From the NCBI RefSeq assembly GCF_029407905.1, contig NC_073627.1, positions 160,151,697 to 160,215,696 on the forward strand: a DNA stretch of 64,000 bases, written 5' to 3'. Numbering within the stretch: the first letter of the stretch is position 1; every line of letters starts with the position of its first letter. This document shows positions 33,271 through 44,995 of the stretch, piece by piece. The translations under genes and the position numbers were made by a program. Below the pieces are notes generated by a model. It had not been told where the DNA came from. It worked only from the letters and a program-made list of their open reading frames with translations, and did not search any database. This stretch comes from Bubalus kerabau (lineage: Eukaryota > Chordata > Mammalia > Artiodactyla > Bovidae).

Positions 33271-33843
33271 ACACATGTTTCAGTGTGTTTGCCCTCTGAT
33301 GCCCTCTTGCAACACCTACTGTCTTACTCGGGTTTCTTACCTTGGGCGTGGGGTATCTCTTCGCGGCTGCTCCAGCAAAGAACAGCCATTGCTCCTTACC
33401 TTGGATGAGGGGTCCTGTGGTCAGGTATGGATCTGAGAGTTGGACTGTGAAGAAGGCTGAGCTCCAAAGAATTGATGCTTTTGAACTGTGGTATTGGGGA
33501 AGACTCTTGAGAGTCCCTTGGGCTGCAAGGAGATCCAACCAGTCCATTCTGAAGGAGATCAGCCCTGGGATTTCTTTGGAAGGAATGATGCTGAAGCTGA
33601 AACTCCAGTACTTTGGCCACCTCATGTGAAGAGTTGACTCATTGGAAAAGACTCTGATGCTGGGAGGGATTGGGGGCAAGAGGAGAAGGGGACGACAGAG
33701 GATGAGATGGCTGGATGGCATCACTGACTCGATGGACATGAGTCTGAGTGAACTCCGAGAGTTGGTGATGGACAGGGAGGCCTGGTGTGCTGCGGTTCAT
33801 GGGGTTGCAAAGAGTTGGACACAACTGAGTGACTGATCTGATC
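33271..33843 (+). mobile_element. Chimeric BovB: antisense 5' UTR-like part joined to sense 3' end
   Basis: 33410-33843 is forward BovB from 'cctgtggtcaggtatgg' to the 3' end with a GATCT-type tail. 33271-33409 is GC-richer ('cttgggcgtggggtatctc', 'ggctgctccagcaaag') and, from memory, is the antisense of the BovB 5' UTR. About 2.5 kb of intervening BovB is absent. The forward part keeps a frame with GGIGGKRRRGRQRMRWLDGI. No clear duplication flanks the whole. Confidence 0.75.
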
Positions 33844-33889
33844 TGATACATACAAGTATGTGTATGTGTGTATGTACCACATACATCAT

Positions 33890-34145
33890 TTTAATTTTTC
33901 AGGAAGCCACATTTAAAGAAGTAAATAAAAATAGGCAAAACATTTTAATATAATGTTTTATTTACCAAAATATTATGGAATCAACAGAGAATCATTTGAG
34001 CTATTTTTAACCATTTTTTAAAAATAAAGATCTTTGAAATCCAGTGTGCTATTTTTAAACTAATATCACATTTCAATTTGTATCTAGATGTTTAGTCTTC
34101 AATGGTCAGATATAGCTAGTGGTAAGTGTATTTTACAGCACAATT
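33890..34145. mobile_element. Old DNA-transposon-like repeat, family not assigned
   Basis: The order 'aggaagccacatttaaag', 'atctttgaaatccagtgtg', 'catttcaatttgtatctag' and 'gctagtggtaagtgtatt' recalls a common old mammalian interspersed repeat, which I think is a hAT-type element. It is decayed and non-coding. Confidence 0.5.
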
Positions 34146-34346
34146 AAACTTAGAAAAAGCATGCATTTTATATTACCATAAAGCAATAATTTCCTTCCTT
34201 GCTACTATCCCACTTTAGGGTAGAATCTTAATAGATTTGATAAAACATACCACGTAGGAAAACACAGACACACAAAACAAAAACAATACAGGAAAAATAT
34301 ACTTGATCTTCCAATAGAACTATTAGTCTTTTCATTTCACCTGCTG

Positions 34347-34560
34347 GGCTTCTCTGGTGGCTCAGATGGTAAAGAATCAGCCTGCAATGCAGGAGACCAA
34401 GGTACATCCCTAGGATGGGAAGATGCCCTGGAAAAAGGAATGGCTGCCCAATCCAATATTTTTGCCTGGAGAATTCCATGGACAGAGAAGCCTGGGGGGC
34501 TACACTCCAAGGGGTAACAAAGAGTTGTGCAAGACTGAACAACTAACACTTTCACTTTTC
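34347..34560 (+). mobile_element. Bov-tA SINE
   Basis: A forward copy: 'gggcttctctggtggctcag' head, 'tttgcctggagaattccatg' body, BovB-like end and a CACTTT-type tail. It lies just upstream of a near-full-length reverse BovB. Confidence 0.93.
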
Positions 34561-35445
34561 ACTACTTTGAAAAATACATCCTTATTTGGATCAGTTCACT
34601 TCAGTCCCTCAGTCATGTCTGACTCTGCCACCACATGGACTGCAGCACAATAGGCCTCTCTGTCCTTCGCCAACTCCAGGAGTTTACTCAAATTCATATC
34701 CATTGAGTCGGTGATGCCATCCAACCATCTGATTCTCTGTCATCCCCTTCTCCTTCTGCCTTCAATCTTTCCCAGCATCAGGGTCTTTTCCAATGAGTCA
34801 GTTCTTCACATCAGGTGGGCAAAATATTGAAGTTTCAGCTTCAACAGTCCTTCCAATGAATATTCAGGACTGATTTCCTTTAGGATGGACTGGTTGGATC
34901 TCGCAGCAGTTCAAGTGACTCTCAAGAGTTTTCTCCAACACCACACTTCAAAACCATCAATTCTTCAGTGCTCAGCTTTCTTTATACTCCAACTCTCACA
35001 TCCATACATGATTTCTGGAAAACCCATAATTTGACTAGATGGACTTTTGTTGGCAAAGTAATGTCCCTGCTTTTTAATATGCTGTATAGGTTGGCCATAA
35101 CTTTTCTTCCAAGGAGCAAGTGTCTTTTAATTTCATGGCTATAGTCGCCTTCTGCAGTGATTTTGGAGCACGAAAGTCTGACACTGCTTCCCCATCTTTC
35201 AGTGTTTCCCCATCTATTTCCCATGAAGTGATGGGACCAGATGCCATGATCATAGTTTTCTGAATGTTGAATTTTAAGTCAACATTTTCATTCTCCTCTT
35301 TCACTGTCCTCAAGAAGCTCTTTAGTTCTTGTTCACTTTCTGCTATAAATGTGGTGTCATCTGCATATCTGAGGTTATTGATATTTCTCCTGGCAATTTT
35401 GAACCCAGCTTGTGCTTCATCCAACCCAGCACTTCACATGATGCT

Positions 35446-35973
35446 CTAGGCGTATAAGTTAAATAAGCAGAGTGACAATATACAACCTTGACATACTCCT
35501 TCCCCTATTTGGAACCAGTCTGTTGTTCCATGTCCAGTTCTAACTGTTGCTTCCTGATCTGCATACATTTTTCTCAAGAGGCAGGTCAGATGGTCTGGTA
35601 TTCCCATCTCTTGAAGAATTTTCCAGAGTTTATTGTGATCCGCACAGTCAAAGGCTTTGGCATAGTCAATAAAGCAGAAGTAGATGTTTTTCTGGAATTC
35701 TCTTGCTTTTTCAATGATCAAAAGGATGTTGGCAGTTTGATCTGTGGTTCTTCTGCCTTTTCTAAATATAGCTTGAACATCTGGGAGTTCACAGTTCACA
35801 TACTGTTGAAGCCAGGCTTGGAGAATTTTAAACATTACTTTACTAGAGTGTGAGATGAGTGCAGTTTGTGCAGTAGTTTGAACATTCTTTGGCACTGCCT
35901 TTCTTTGGGATTGGAATGAAAACTGACCTTTTCCAGTCCCATGGCCACTGCTGAGTTTTCCAAATTTGCTCAC
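35446..35973 (-). pseudogene. BovB ORF2 reverse transcriptase fragment (175 codons)
   Basis: The frame covers central RT. FCFIDYAKAFDCADHNKLW is the motif A region with catalytic Asp, and the QGCILSLCLFNLYA region is motif B. The YADD motif C continues in another frame (35074-35424). The last codons end at a stop where intact copies read on. The element is a frameshifted pseudogene. Upstream RT and linker lie in a third frame at 35843-36127. Confidence 0.88.
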
Positions 35974-37237
35974 ATATTGAGTGCAGCACTTTCACAGCAT
36001 CATCTTTCAGGATTTGAAATAACTTAACTAGATTTCCATCACCTCCACTAGCTTTGTTCATAGTGATGCTTCCTAAGGCCCACTTGACTTCACATTCCAG
36101 GATGTCTGGCTCTAGGTGAGTGATCACCTAGAGTGGTCACCTAGAGTGAACACCATCATGATTATCTGGGTCGTGATGATCTTTTTTTGTACAGTTCTGT
36201 GTATTCTTGCCACTCCTCTTAATATCTTCTGCTTCCATTAGGTCCATACCATTTCTGTCCCTTATTGTGCCCATTTTTCTATAAATGTTCCCTTTGTAGC
36301 TCTAATTTTCTTGAAGAGATCTCTAGACTTTCCCATTCTATTGTTTTCCACTATTTCTTTTTCACTGATTGCTGAGGAATGCTTTCTTATCTCTCCTTGC
36401 TATTCTTTGGAACTCTGCATTCAAGTGGGTATATCTTTCCTTTTTTCCTTGCCTTTCATTTCTCTTCTATTCAGAGTTGTTTGTAAGTCCTCCTCAGACA
36501 ACCATTTTGCCTTTTTGCATTTCTTTTCCTTGGGGGTGGTCTTGATCCCTGCCTCCTGTACAATGTCAGGAACCTCTGTCCATAGTTCTTCAGGCCCTTT
36601 GTCTATCAAATCTAATCCCTTGAATCTATTTCTCACTTCCACTGTATAATTGTAAGGGATTTGATTTAGGTCATACCTAACTGATCTAATGGTTTTCCTA
36701 CTTTCTTCAATTTAAGCCTGAATTTGGCAATAAGGAGTTAATGGTCTGTGCCATAATCAGCTCCTGGTCTTGTTTTTGCTGACTCTATAGAACTTCTCCA
36801 TTTTTTTGCTGCAAATAATATAATCAGTCTCACTTCGGTATTGACCATTTGGTAATGTCCATGTGTAGAATCTTTCTTGTGTTGTTGGAAGAGGGTTTTT
36901 GCTATGACTGCTATGACCAGTGAATTTGCTTGGTAAAACTTAATTAACCTTTGCCCTGCTTCATTCTGTACTCCAAGGCCAAATTTGCCTGTTACTCCAG
37001 GTATTTCTTGACTTCCTATTTTTGCATTCCAGTCCCCTGTAATGAAAAGGACATCTTTTTTAGGTGTTAGTTCTCGATAGTCTTGTAGGTTTTCATAGAA
37101 CTGTTCAACTGCAACTTCTTTAGCATTACTGGTTGGGACATATACTTGGATTACTGTGATATTGATTGGTTTGCCTGGAAATGAACAGAGATCATTCTGT
37201 CAGTTTTGAGATTGCATCCAAGTACTGCATTTCAGAC

Positions 37238-37420
37238 TCATTTGTTGACTACGATGGCTACTTCATTTCCTCTAAGGGATTCTTGCCCACAGGAGTAGAT
37301 ATAGTGGTCATCTGAAATAAATTCACCCATTCCCGTCCATTTTAGTTCACTGATTCCTAGAATGTTGATGTTCACTCTTGCCATCTCCTTTTTGACCACT
37401 TCCAACTTGCCCTGATTCAT
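37238..37420 (-). pseudogene. BovB endonuclease N-terminal fragment (60 codons)
   Basis: MNQGKLEVVKKEMARVNINI, then ISELKWTGMGEF, matches the start of the BovB endonuclease. It includes the Glu of 'SELKW', which corresponds to the metal-binding position of this nuclease family. It ends at a stop where the next endonuclease segment lies in a different frame. Confidence 0.85.
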
Positions 37421-37644
37421 GGACCTGTCATTGGTTCCTATGCAACACTGCTCTTTACAGCATCAGACTTTAATTCCATCACCAGTCACATCCACAACTG
37501 GATGTTATTTTTGCTTAGGCTCTGTCTCTTCATTCTTTCTGGAGTTATTTCTCCACTGATTTCCAGTAGCATATTGGGCACTTACTGACCTCGAGAGTTC
37601 ATCTTTCAGTGTCCTATCTTTTTGCCTTTTGATAATGTCCTTAT

Positions 37645-38285
37645 CAGGCTAGGGCCAGAGTGGGGATGGTGATAATCTGTATTCTGCCTCAGAAGTTAGA
37701 GTGGGTAGCTTTCACATGGCTACACACATATAACTTCATGCTCCAGCCAGAGAAAAATTGTATACTGGAACTATGAATGCAGACCTAAAGCTATACAATA
37801 TCATCACAACAAATTTGATAAAAATCCTTATTAATTTCTGATTATTTTATCTGAAGATTATAGTAACCATGTTCCTAATATAAGTTCACATTTTTTTTTA
37901 CTTTTTATGAGGATTACACTTTATACTATTATTTCAAAGGGCTTCCTGATTATCAAATAAACTTAGAACACTTCATAAAACTGCCTTCATCATCCTGAAT
38001 AATCCAGCATAGAGTTAGATGTACTTTGTTTTTCATTCAAAGGAAAGGATTTGGTTACTGATTTAGAAACATTTTAAACCATGCTCTTATCTAAAGCAGT
38101 TCTACATATGGATCATTGAAAATACCAATGAAGTAAAGATGTCACTGTAAACATTTTAGATGCAGTAGTAGAGTTGAAATCACATGTATTCTTATTGTCT
38201 GCTGAGTAAAATAGAAGTTTTATTATAAAAGCAAAGGTCTCTCTCTGTGGAACACTTTGATTTCCTTAGCCATGAACAGATAACA

Positions 38286-38287
<2 letters not shown>
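37645..38287. other. No gene recognised
   Basis: Unassigned DNA with no long frame and no nameable repeat. Confidence 0.5.

Positions 38288-38323
<36 letters not shown>
38288..38323 (+). repeat. (GCT)12 triplet repeat
   Basis: Twelve perfect GCT units (CAG on the minus strand). Unlike the short CAG runs ending BOV-A SINEs, I see no SINE body on either side, so it is a free-standing microsatellite or the last trace of a lost SINE. Confidence 0.97.
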
Positions 38324-39367
38324 ATTAACCTGTCAATGCTTTCAGGGGAAAAAATGTGAATTTGAGGAAATAGTTATGCTTTACACAGAATAAATAACAT
38401 TGTACTATTGCAGACTGGGCAATTTTATCCCCTAATAAGTTAATAAAATAAGACTAAAACATGCAGTTGTCTAAAATGGAATCATTTGTTTGACTAAATT
38501 CCTGGATATATTATGAAGGATGAGAGACAAAAGTAGGAAAAAATAGCATCTGTGATTATTACAGTTCAAAACTCTTCCAGACACATTAAGTGTATTTTCA
38601 CTAAACTTTGCTAAAATATATAAAGAAATTATCCATCTTCAATGCATATATAGGGAAATATTCTGTAATTAATTAATTCTCCAAGGTCACATAGCAAAAT
38701 GTGGGAGAGCTACATTTCCAAGCAGGTAGCTTTGCCCCTGATTCCCAGGCCCTTCTATTACCACTTAATATTTGTTCTTCTACAATTAACAGTATACTTC
38801 AGCAAAACACTAGAAAAAAATTTGCAAATGGAAAGCACAGTTGGTATTTTGGAACTGATAGCAATTTGCAGGCTAATAAATCTAAGGATCCAACTGTTTG
38901 CTCTTATTGACAGTAATGGAACATCCACTCTAGGTTCTGCATTTTTGGTTAATTAGAACACCTCTCAGGTGGTAAAATTGATAGCCTTCAGCTTGGTATG
39001 TTTTAATGCCACCTGAGGCATGATGTTATCATTCAAAAATTCAATGCCTGCCAAGTACTACTGCTTAATCCACATAATTAGCTTAGCACATAATCACTGG
39101 ACTCTTTTCCAAATATGATATGGAAGAAAAAATGTATACAAGTATATATACATTATATATGTGCACATCTTAAGTTATTTTTACATCTAATATTAGAGAT
39201 CCACATATCTTTTTACCTCTTTGGAGATACAGAATTCACACACTTTAAACTGAGAGTTAATAAATGCAGATATAACAATAAAAATCAGGTAGAAATGACT
39301 GACCACTTAAGTTCTAGTCACTCTGATTATATCTTGACAGCAGTTATCTGGTTTACTCCTTTTATTT
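38324..39367. other. No gene recognised
   Basis: Two overlapping chance frames near 38699-38956 lack motifs. No repeat family assigned. Confidence 0.5.
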
Positions 39368-39612
39368 AAATATTTATTTGTTTATTTGGCTGCATTGGGT
39401 CTTAGTTGTGGCACCTGGCATCTTTTACTGTGGCACACAGACTCTCTAATTATGGTGTAAGGGCTCCAGAATGCATGAGCTTCAATAGTTGTGGTGCATT
39501 GGCTTAGTTGCTCCATGGCATGTGGGATCTTAGTTCCCAACCAGGGATTGAACCAGCATCCCTTGCATCGCAAGGTGAATTCTTAACCACTGGATCACCA
39601 GGGAAGTCTTTG
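39368..39612 (-). mobile_element. CHR-1-type SINE
   Basis: The antisense order 'ggctgcattgggtcttag', 'ttcaatagttgtggtgc', 'gcttagttgctccatggc', 'ccagggattgaacc' and 'accactggatcaccaggg' matches CHR-1 of Cetartiodactyla. The tail is a TATTTATTTG repeat on the left. Confidence 0.88.
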
Positions 39613-39889
39613 ATTTATCACTTGAATTATGCTATTTTGTGGTTGCCATGGCTATTCTAGTTTTCTAGATGAGTAATCTGAACTTAAAGGTGAAAAACAA
39701 CTTGCCCCAAATTATACAAATACTACATGTTTGGCTGAGATTCCAAACCAGACAATCTTACTCTAGAACTTGCACTCTTAATAACTGTATATCTTTAAGA
39801 TGTTAAAGGTTTTAAATATCATAATTTATCTACATATCTACCAATATATTCATTACTGATTCAAGATAAAGTAAATCTTTAAAATATTA

Positions 39890-39905
39890 TATGTATATAT
39901 ATATA

Positions 39906-39961
<56 letters not shown>
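39890..39961. repeat. Long TA/TG microsatellite
   Basis: TA units interrupted once by a GTGTGTG block, then about 21 uninterrupted TA units, ending a few bases before a Bov-tA SINE. Confidence 0.96.
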
Positions 39962-39963
<2 letters not shown>

Positions 39964-39966
39964 GAA

Positions 39967-40172
39967 TGTTAAGAGCTTCTTGTGGCTCAGAGGTAAAGAA
40001 TCTGCCTGCAGTAAATGAGACCTGGGTTCGATCCCTGGGTTGGGAAGATCTCTTGGAGAAAGGAATGGCTACCCACTCCAGTATTCTTGCCTGTAGAAAT
40101 CCATGGACAAAAGAGCCTGGCAGACTACAGTCCATGGAGTCACAAAGAGTCCGACATGATTGAGCAAATAAG
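39967..40172 (+). mobile_element. Bov-tA SINE
   Basis: A forward copy with box-B-like 'gggttcgatccctggg' and end 'gtccatggagtcacaaag'. It faces an inverted copy only about 10 bp away. Confidence 0.93.
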
Positions 40173-40182
40173 CTCAATATTC

Positions 40183-40397
40183 TAAGTCGCTTCAGTTGTG
40201 TCTAACCCTTTGCAATCCCATGGACTGTAGTCTACCAAGCTCCTCTGTCCATGGGATTTTCCAGGCAAGAATACTAGAGTATGTTGCCATGCCTTCCTCC
40301 AAGGGATCTTCCTGACCCAGGAATCGCACCCACATCTTCTGTGTCTCCTGCGTTGTCAGGCAGGATCTTTATCACAGCGCCACCAGTGAAGCAAAAT
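40183..40397 (-). mobile_element. Bov-tA SINE
   Basis: A reverse copy: 'aagtcgcttcagttgtgtc' at the left, antisense head 'gcgccaccagtgaagc' at the right. It contains a small tandem extension 'cttctgtgtctcctgcg'. Confidence 0.93.
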
Positions 40398-40675
40398 CAA
40401 GCATGGTGTATAAGTGTTAAAATGAACACATAATAACTTGCAAAAAGATGTAACATTTTAGATCATCTTAGTAACATATTTTAATCCATTTTTGATGGCA
40501 TCTCATATTACATGAGGTATTTTATTTTGAAAAGCATCTTCTGTGATGTGTCCCAATGTGCATATTTGATCCACCTTGGGAATGATAACAAAATTGAGAG
40601 ATTTTTATGTGAAGTAATGCATTAAATATCTAAAACATACTTTACGGAATTTATAAGACTTTGAATACAGTTACT

Positions 40676-41141
40676 CAGTTCAGTTCAGTTCAGTCGCTCA
40701 TTTGCATCCGACTCTTTGTGACCCCATGAACCGAAGCATGCCAGGACTCCCTGTCCATCACCAACTCCCAGAGTCCACCCAAACCCATGTCCATCGTGTC
40801 AGTGATGCCATCTATCCATCCCATCCTCCATCATCCCCTTCTCCTCCTGCCCTCAACCTTTCCCAGCATCAGGGTCTTTTCAAATGAATCAGCTCTTTGC
40901 ATCAGGTGGCCAAAGTATTAGAGTTTCAGCTTCAACATCAGTCCCTCCAATGAACACCCAGGACTGATCTCCTTTAGGATGGACTGATTGGATCTCTGTG
41001 CAGTCCAAGGGACTTTCAAGAGTCTTCTCCAACACTACAGTTCAAAAGCATCAATTCTTCAGTGCTCAGCTTACTTTATAGTCCAACTCTCACATCCAAA
41101 CATGACCACTGGAAAAACCATAGTCTTGACTAGATGGACAT
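40676..41141 (-). mobile_element. BovB LINE 3' end, 5'-truncated
   Basis: The left edge carries three to four CAGTT units, then 'cgctcatttgcatccgac'. It ends at 'cttgactagatggac' near 41141, within the ORF2 C-terminal region. No long frame survives. Confidence 0.92.
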
Positions 41142-41364
41142 TACTACTTTTACTTATTTGTGTTCTGGGATTAATAAAAACTGTAATCCTACTGGAGTTC
41201 CTTTGGCCTGAGAAGTATAGATATGATTTCAACACTTGTTCGCTAAAGTGGTGGCAGAAGGGTAAATTTTCAGGGCATACAGAAAGTCTTAAGAAGATGG
41301 ATAAAGATACAGGTGTGAATGTTAAAAGTTATTTTTATTGATCAAAACTAAAATGCTACAATGG

Positions 41365-41595
41365 TTTGCAAGACTAAGAGTGAATCCTAACGTACACTAT
41401 GGACTTTGGGTGATAATGATGTATCAATATAGGTTTATTGATTATAACAAATGTACCAGTACTATGTAGGATGCTAATCCTGTGTGTGTGTGTTGGGGGA
41501 GGGGGGGTTCATAGTGTATATAAGGCAACTCTTTGCACTTTTCACTTAATTCTGCAGTCAACCTAAAACTCCTATAAAGTTTATTAGTTTAAGAA
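41365..41595 (+). mobile_element. Old L1 3' UTR fragment
   Basis: 'tatggactttgggtgataat', 'tatcaatataggtttatt', 'acaaatgtaccagtac', a G-rich stretch and 'caacctaaaactcctataaag' follow an L1M-type 3' UTR from memory. Non-coding. Confidence 0.6.
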
Positions 41596-41804
41596 AAAAA
41601 CTAAAATAGAATCACAATAAAAATCACATATATTTTGTTATGCTTCCTTTAATTCATACATAAAGATTAACTTCAATTGTAAATTAGTATTATTGTATGT
41701 CAGAACTTAACCAGGTTTAAATATAATATATCCTTTAATGAATATTGTTAAATATGCTAATTAATTTTGTTTTGTACTGCACACTAGAAATTTCTCAAAA
41801 TATT

Positions 41805-42776
41805 TCAGTACAGTTCAGTTCAGTTGCTCAGTCATGTCCGACTCTTCGCGACCCCATGAATCGCAGCACGCCAGGCCTCCCTGTCCATCACCAACTCCCG
41901 GAGTTCACTCAGACTCACATCCATCGAGTCAGTGATGTGATCCAGCCATCTCATCCTCTGTCGTCCCCTTCTCCTCCTGCCCCCAATCCCTCCCACCATC
42001 AGAGTCTTTTCCAATGAGTCAACTCTTCGCATGAGGTGGCCAAAGTACTGGAGTTTCAGCTTCAGCATCATTCCCTCCAAAGAAATCCCAGGGCTGATCT
42101 CCTTCAGAATGGACTGGTTGGATCTCCTTGCAGTCCAAGGGACTCTCAAGAGTCTTCTCCAACACCACAGTTCAAAAGCATGAATTCTTCGGCACTCAGC
42201 CTTCTTCACAGTCCAACTCTCACATCCATAAATGACCACTGGAAAAACCATAGCCTTGACTAGACAGACCTTTGTTGGCAAAATAATGTCTCTGGTTTTG
42301 AATATGCTATCTAGGTTGGTCATAACTTTCCTTCCAAGGAGTAAGCGTCTTTTAATTTCATGGCTGCAGTCACCATCTGCAGTGATTTTGGAGCCCCCAA
42401 AAATAAAGTCTGACACTGTTTCCACTGTTTCCCCATCTATTTCCCATGAAGTGATGAGACCAGATGCCATGATCTTTGTTTTCTGAATGTTGAGCTTTAA
42501 GCCAACTTTTTCACTCTCCACTTTCACTTTCATCAAGAGGCTTTTTAGTTCCTCTTCACTTTCTGCCATAAGGGTGGTGTCATCTGCATATCTGAGGTTA
42601 TTGATATTTCTCCCAGCAATCTTGATTCTGGCTTGTGTTTCTTCCAGCCCAGCGTTTCTCATGATGTACTCTGCATATAAGTTAAATAAGCAGGGTGACA
42701 ATATACAGCCTTGACATACTCCTTTTCCTATTTGGAACCAGTCTGTTGTTCCATGTCCAATTCTAACTGCTGCTTA
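41805..42776 (-). mobile_element. Young BovB LINE 3' portion
   Basis: The tail CAGTTCAGTT lies at the left. The copy extends through ORF2 C-terminus and the YADD box to 'ggaaccagtctgttgttcc' and is truncated at about 42776. It is the least damaged BovB here, with an unbroken 289-codon frame. No clear duplication was found. Confidence 0.95.
41832..42701 (-). pseudogene. BovB ORF2 RT/C-terminal fragment, 289 codons open
   Basis: It starts at SPCLFNLYAEYIM after RT motif B. The catalytic YADD is at residues 38-41, then the palm and thumb (LKLNIQKTKIMASG) and a basic patch RRRRGRQRMRW at about 242-252 near the C-terminus, typical of RTE ORF2. The open state over 870 bp points to recent insertion. 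The endonuclease and two thirds of RT are missing, so it is not an active enzyme. The in-frame Met start is incidental. Confidence 0.93.
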
Positions 42777-43237
42777 TACCTGAATACACAAAGATAACCT
42801 GAGGGAAACATTTCATTAGTGAACAGCTCTATATATGTCAATGAACTACAGCTGTGAAAAGAAAACTGTAAATTATAAAATCACTTGAAAAAATAGTTAA
42901 TTATTTCAGTACTTATTTTGATTGATAATATTTAGAAGAGGTGAGAAAGGAGAAAGATATACAGGGAATGTGTGCATGTACATGTGCAAATGCACTGGCA
43001 TATACATGTCAGAGAGAACAAGACTGTGTTAAGTGTAATAGTTTGTGCTTAATTGTATCTGTAGCCAGTGCTGTTAATTTTAAATTGCCCACCTGGAGTT
43101 CTACAGCTCTGAAAATACTAAAAAGACTCTATCTTCACAGTCAGAGAATTTTAGTTAAGGTAAATTATTAAGCATGATCTAAATTTTGTTTTGTATTGCT
43201 TTCCACATGAAATGATCCCTTCACTATTTGCAAATGG
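42777..43237. other. No gene recognised
   Basis: Unassigned DNA; a 76-codon plus frame (42941-43171) lacks recognisable motifs. Confidence 0.5.
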
Positions 43238-43555
43238 TAAAGTGAAAGTGAAAGTCACTCAATCCTATCTGACTCTTTACAATCCCAAGGACTATATAGT
43301 CCATGGAATTCTCCAGGCCAGAATACTGGAGTGGGTAGCCTTTCCCTTCCCCAGGGGATCTTCCCAACCCAGGGACTGAATCAGAGTCTCCCACATTGCA
43401 GGCAGAGTCTTTACCAGCTGAGCCACAGGGGAAACACAAGAATACTGGAGAGGGTAGCCTATCCCTTCTCTAGCAAATCTTGCCAACCCTGGAATCAAAC
43501 CTGGGTCTCCTGCATTGCAGGTGGATTCTTTACCAACTGAACTATCAGGGAAGCC
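43238..43555 (-). mobile_element. Bov-tA SINE, dimeric type
   Basis: GTGAAA tail repeats at the left. The first unit ends 'gctgagccacaggggaaac' and the second ends 'actatcagggaagccc'. Same architecture as 24917-25236. Confidence 0.95.
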
Positions 43556-43794
43556 CAAAAGGTAAAGGTGGGATATAAAACTTCAAAGCATTGTATGATA
43601 TTTATTAATATGACAGCAGCAATTGTAAGGTATAAATTTTTAAATAAAATTTAAGGAAAATCTTAGTAAGCCATGGAGTTTAATCAGCATTCACTTTTAC
43701 GGCTTCTTAAATTTTTTTATAGGACATTGACATAACTGTGAAAAATATTTAGTTTAACTTCATGAGTATTTTTTTCCTTTTGATTGCCAAAATG

Positions 43795-43995
43795 ACAATG
43801 ATATCAAACATTTGTTGTATGCATATTATGTGCCAAGCACTCTTCTAATCAATTTACAATAATATTCCATTTAATCCTCATAACAACCATTTGAAGCAGA
43901 TACACAACTTTACAGATTAGAAAACAGAGTCATAGAGAGAAGAAATAATTCAATTAGGGTCATGCAACTACTCAGTATTGGAGTTGGAATTTAAA
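43795..43995 (-). mobile_element. MIR SINE
   Basis: A well-ordered antisense MIR: 'catattatgtgccaagcac', 'ttaatcctcataacaacc', 'gattagaaaacagagtc' and 'gggtcatgcaactactc'. Ancient and non-coding. Confidence 0.9.
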
Positions 43996-44429
43996 CAAAG
44001 TAAATTTAATACCAGAACTTAAAGCTTTAAATGTAGGGGCAGAAAGAAAAATTATCACTTGACAAGCTGGAAACACATATTATATATGTTTTACCTCTAA
44101 TGATTCAATTAAAAAAACACCGATATTTTGATGAGCATTAACAAATAACTTTTGTCACAAATGACAGAAAATTTAACACAACCCCTGCTAGGCTTGTCTC
44201 TAAAAGGCACTTCCTACTCTAGAAATATTCATCAGTTGAACATATAATATAAAACCATATGTAAATATAATTTAATAAAATAAGCAATGATAGTTATGTC
44301 AATGTGGAATCCATGAATTCAAAGAAATCAAGAGGGAATTTTAAAAAGCAGATAGACAAACTTAAAGAGCCTCTATCTTCATGTTAAAAGAATCAGATAT
44401 ATGTCCCTTGGGAATTGCATGTTGTTTAG
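43996..44429. other. No gene recognised
   Basis: Unassigned AT-rich DNA. Confidence 0.5.
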
Positions 44430-44635
44430 TTGCTAAATAACATCATGCCTGACTCTTTTGTGACCCCATAGATTGTAGCCCACCAAGCTTCTCTATCCAT
44501 GGGATTTTCCCAGTAAGAATACTGGAATAGGTTGCCATTTCTTTCTCCAGGGGATCTTCACAAGCCTGAGATGGAACCCACTTCTCCTGCATTGGCAGGC
44601 AAATTTTTTACCACTGAGCCACCTGGTAAGTCCCT
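44430..44635 (-). mobile_element. Bov-tA SINE
   Basis: A reverse copy: 'tgcctgactcttttgtgacc' at the left, 'ccactgagccacctgg' at the right. Confidence 0.92.
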
Positions 44636-44784
44636 GAATGTTGCATATAAGGAATCAAATTTTAACCTCAGGAATGCATTTTTATTTCTAAGATTGCTAC
44701 AGTACCGATCATGCTGGAAACTGTAGTATGGACACATGAATCTACTTTTTCTCATGAAAGAATTTCTATGTTGTGATGCATGTG

Positions 44785-44995
44785 TGTGCGAGCTAAGCAG
44801 CTTCAGTCATATCCAGCTCTGTGTGACCCTATGGATGGTATCCCACCAGGCTCCTCTATCCGTGAGATTCTCCAGGCAAGAATATGGAGTGCGTTGCTAT
44901 TCCCTTCTCCAGGGGATCTTCCCCACCCAAGAATCTAACCTGCGTCTCCCGCATTGCAGGAAATTCTTTACTACCGAGCCACCAGGGAAGATATG
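44785..44995 (-). mobile_element. Bov-tA SINE
   Basis: A reverse copy: 'gcttcagtcatatccagctc' at the left, 'ctaccgagccaccaggg' at the right. Same orientation as the copy 150 bp upstream. Confidence 0.92.

Larger units (their letters stand above)
34586..37637 (-). mobile_element. Near-full-length BovB LINE, reverse
   Basis: About 3.05 kb, the longest BovB here. From right to left it holds the pre-ORF part, endonuclease (MARVNINILGISELKWTGMG near 37320-37390; the VYVPTSNAK region near 37110-37150), linker, RT and C-terminus, ending in the 3' tail at 34590. A 7-bp duplication, tccttat, is at 34579-34585 and 37638-37644. Only the first few hundred bp of a complete element seem missing. Several frameshifts and stops break ORF2. 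Confidence 0.93.

Noticed and set aside
38699..38956. Two overlapping 69- and 85-codon frames
   Set aside because: No motif, no splice-site or promoter context, and they overlap in different frames.
39967..40172. tRNA-like box B (gttcgatccc) suggesting a tRNA gene
   Set aside because: It is the tRNA-derived head of a Bov-tA SINE; there is no full cloverleaf or discriminator end. The same holds for the copy at 52998.
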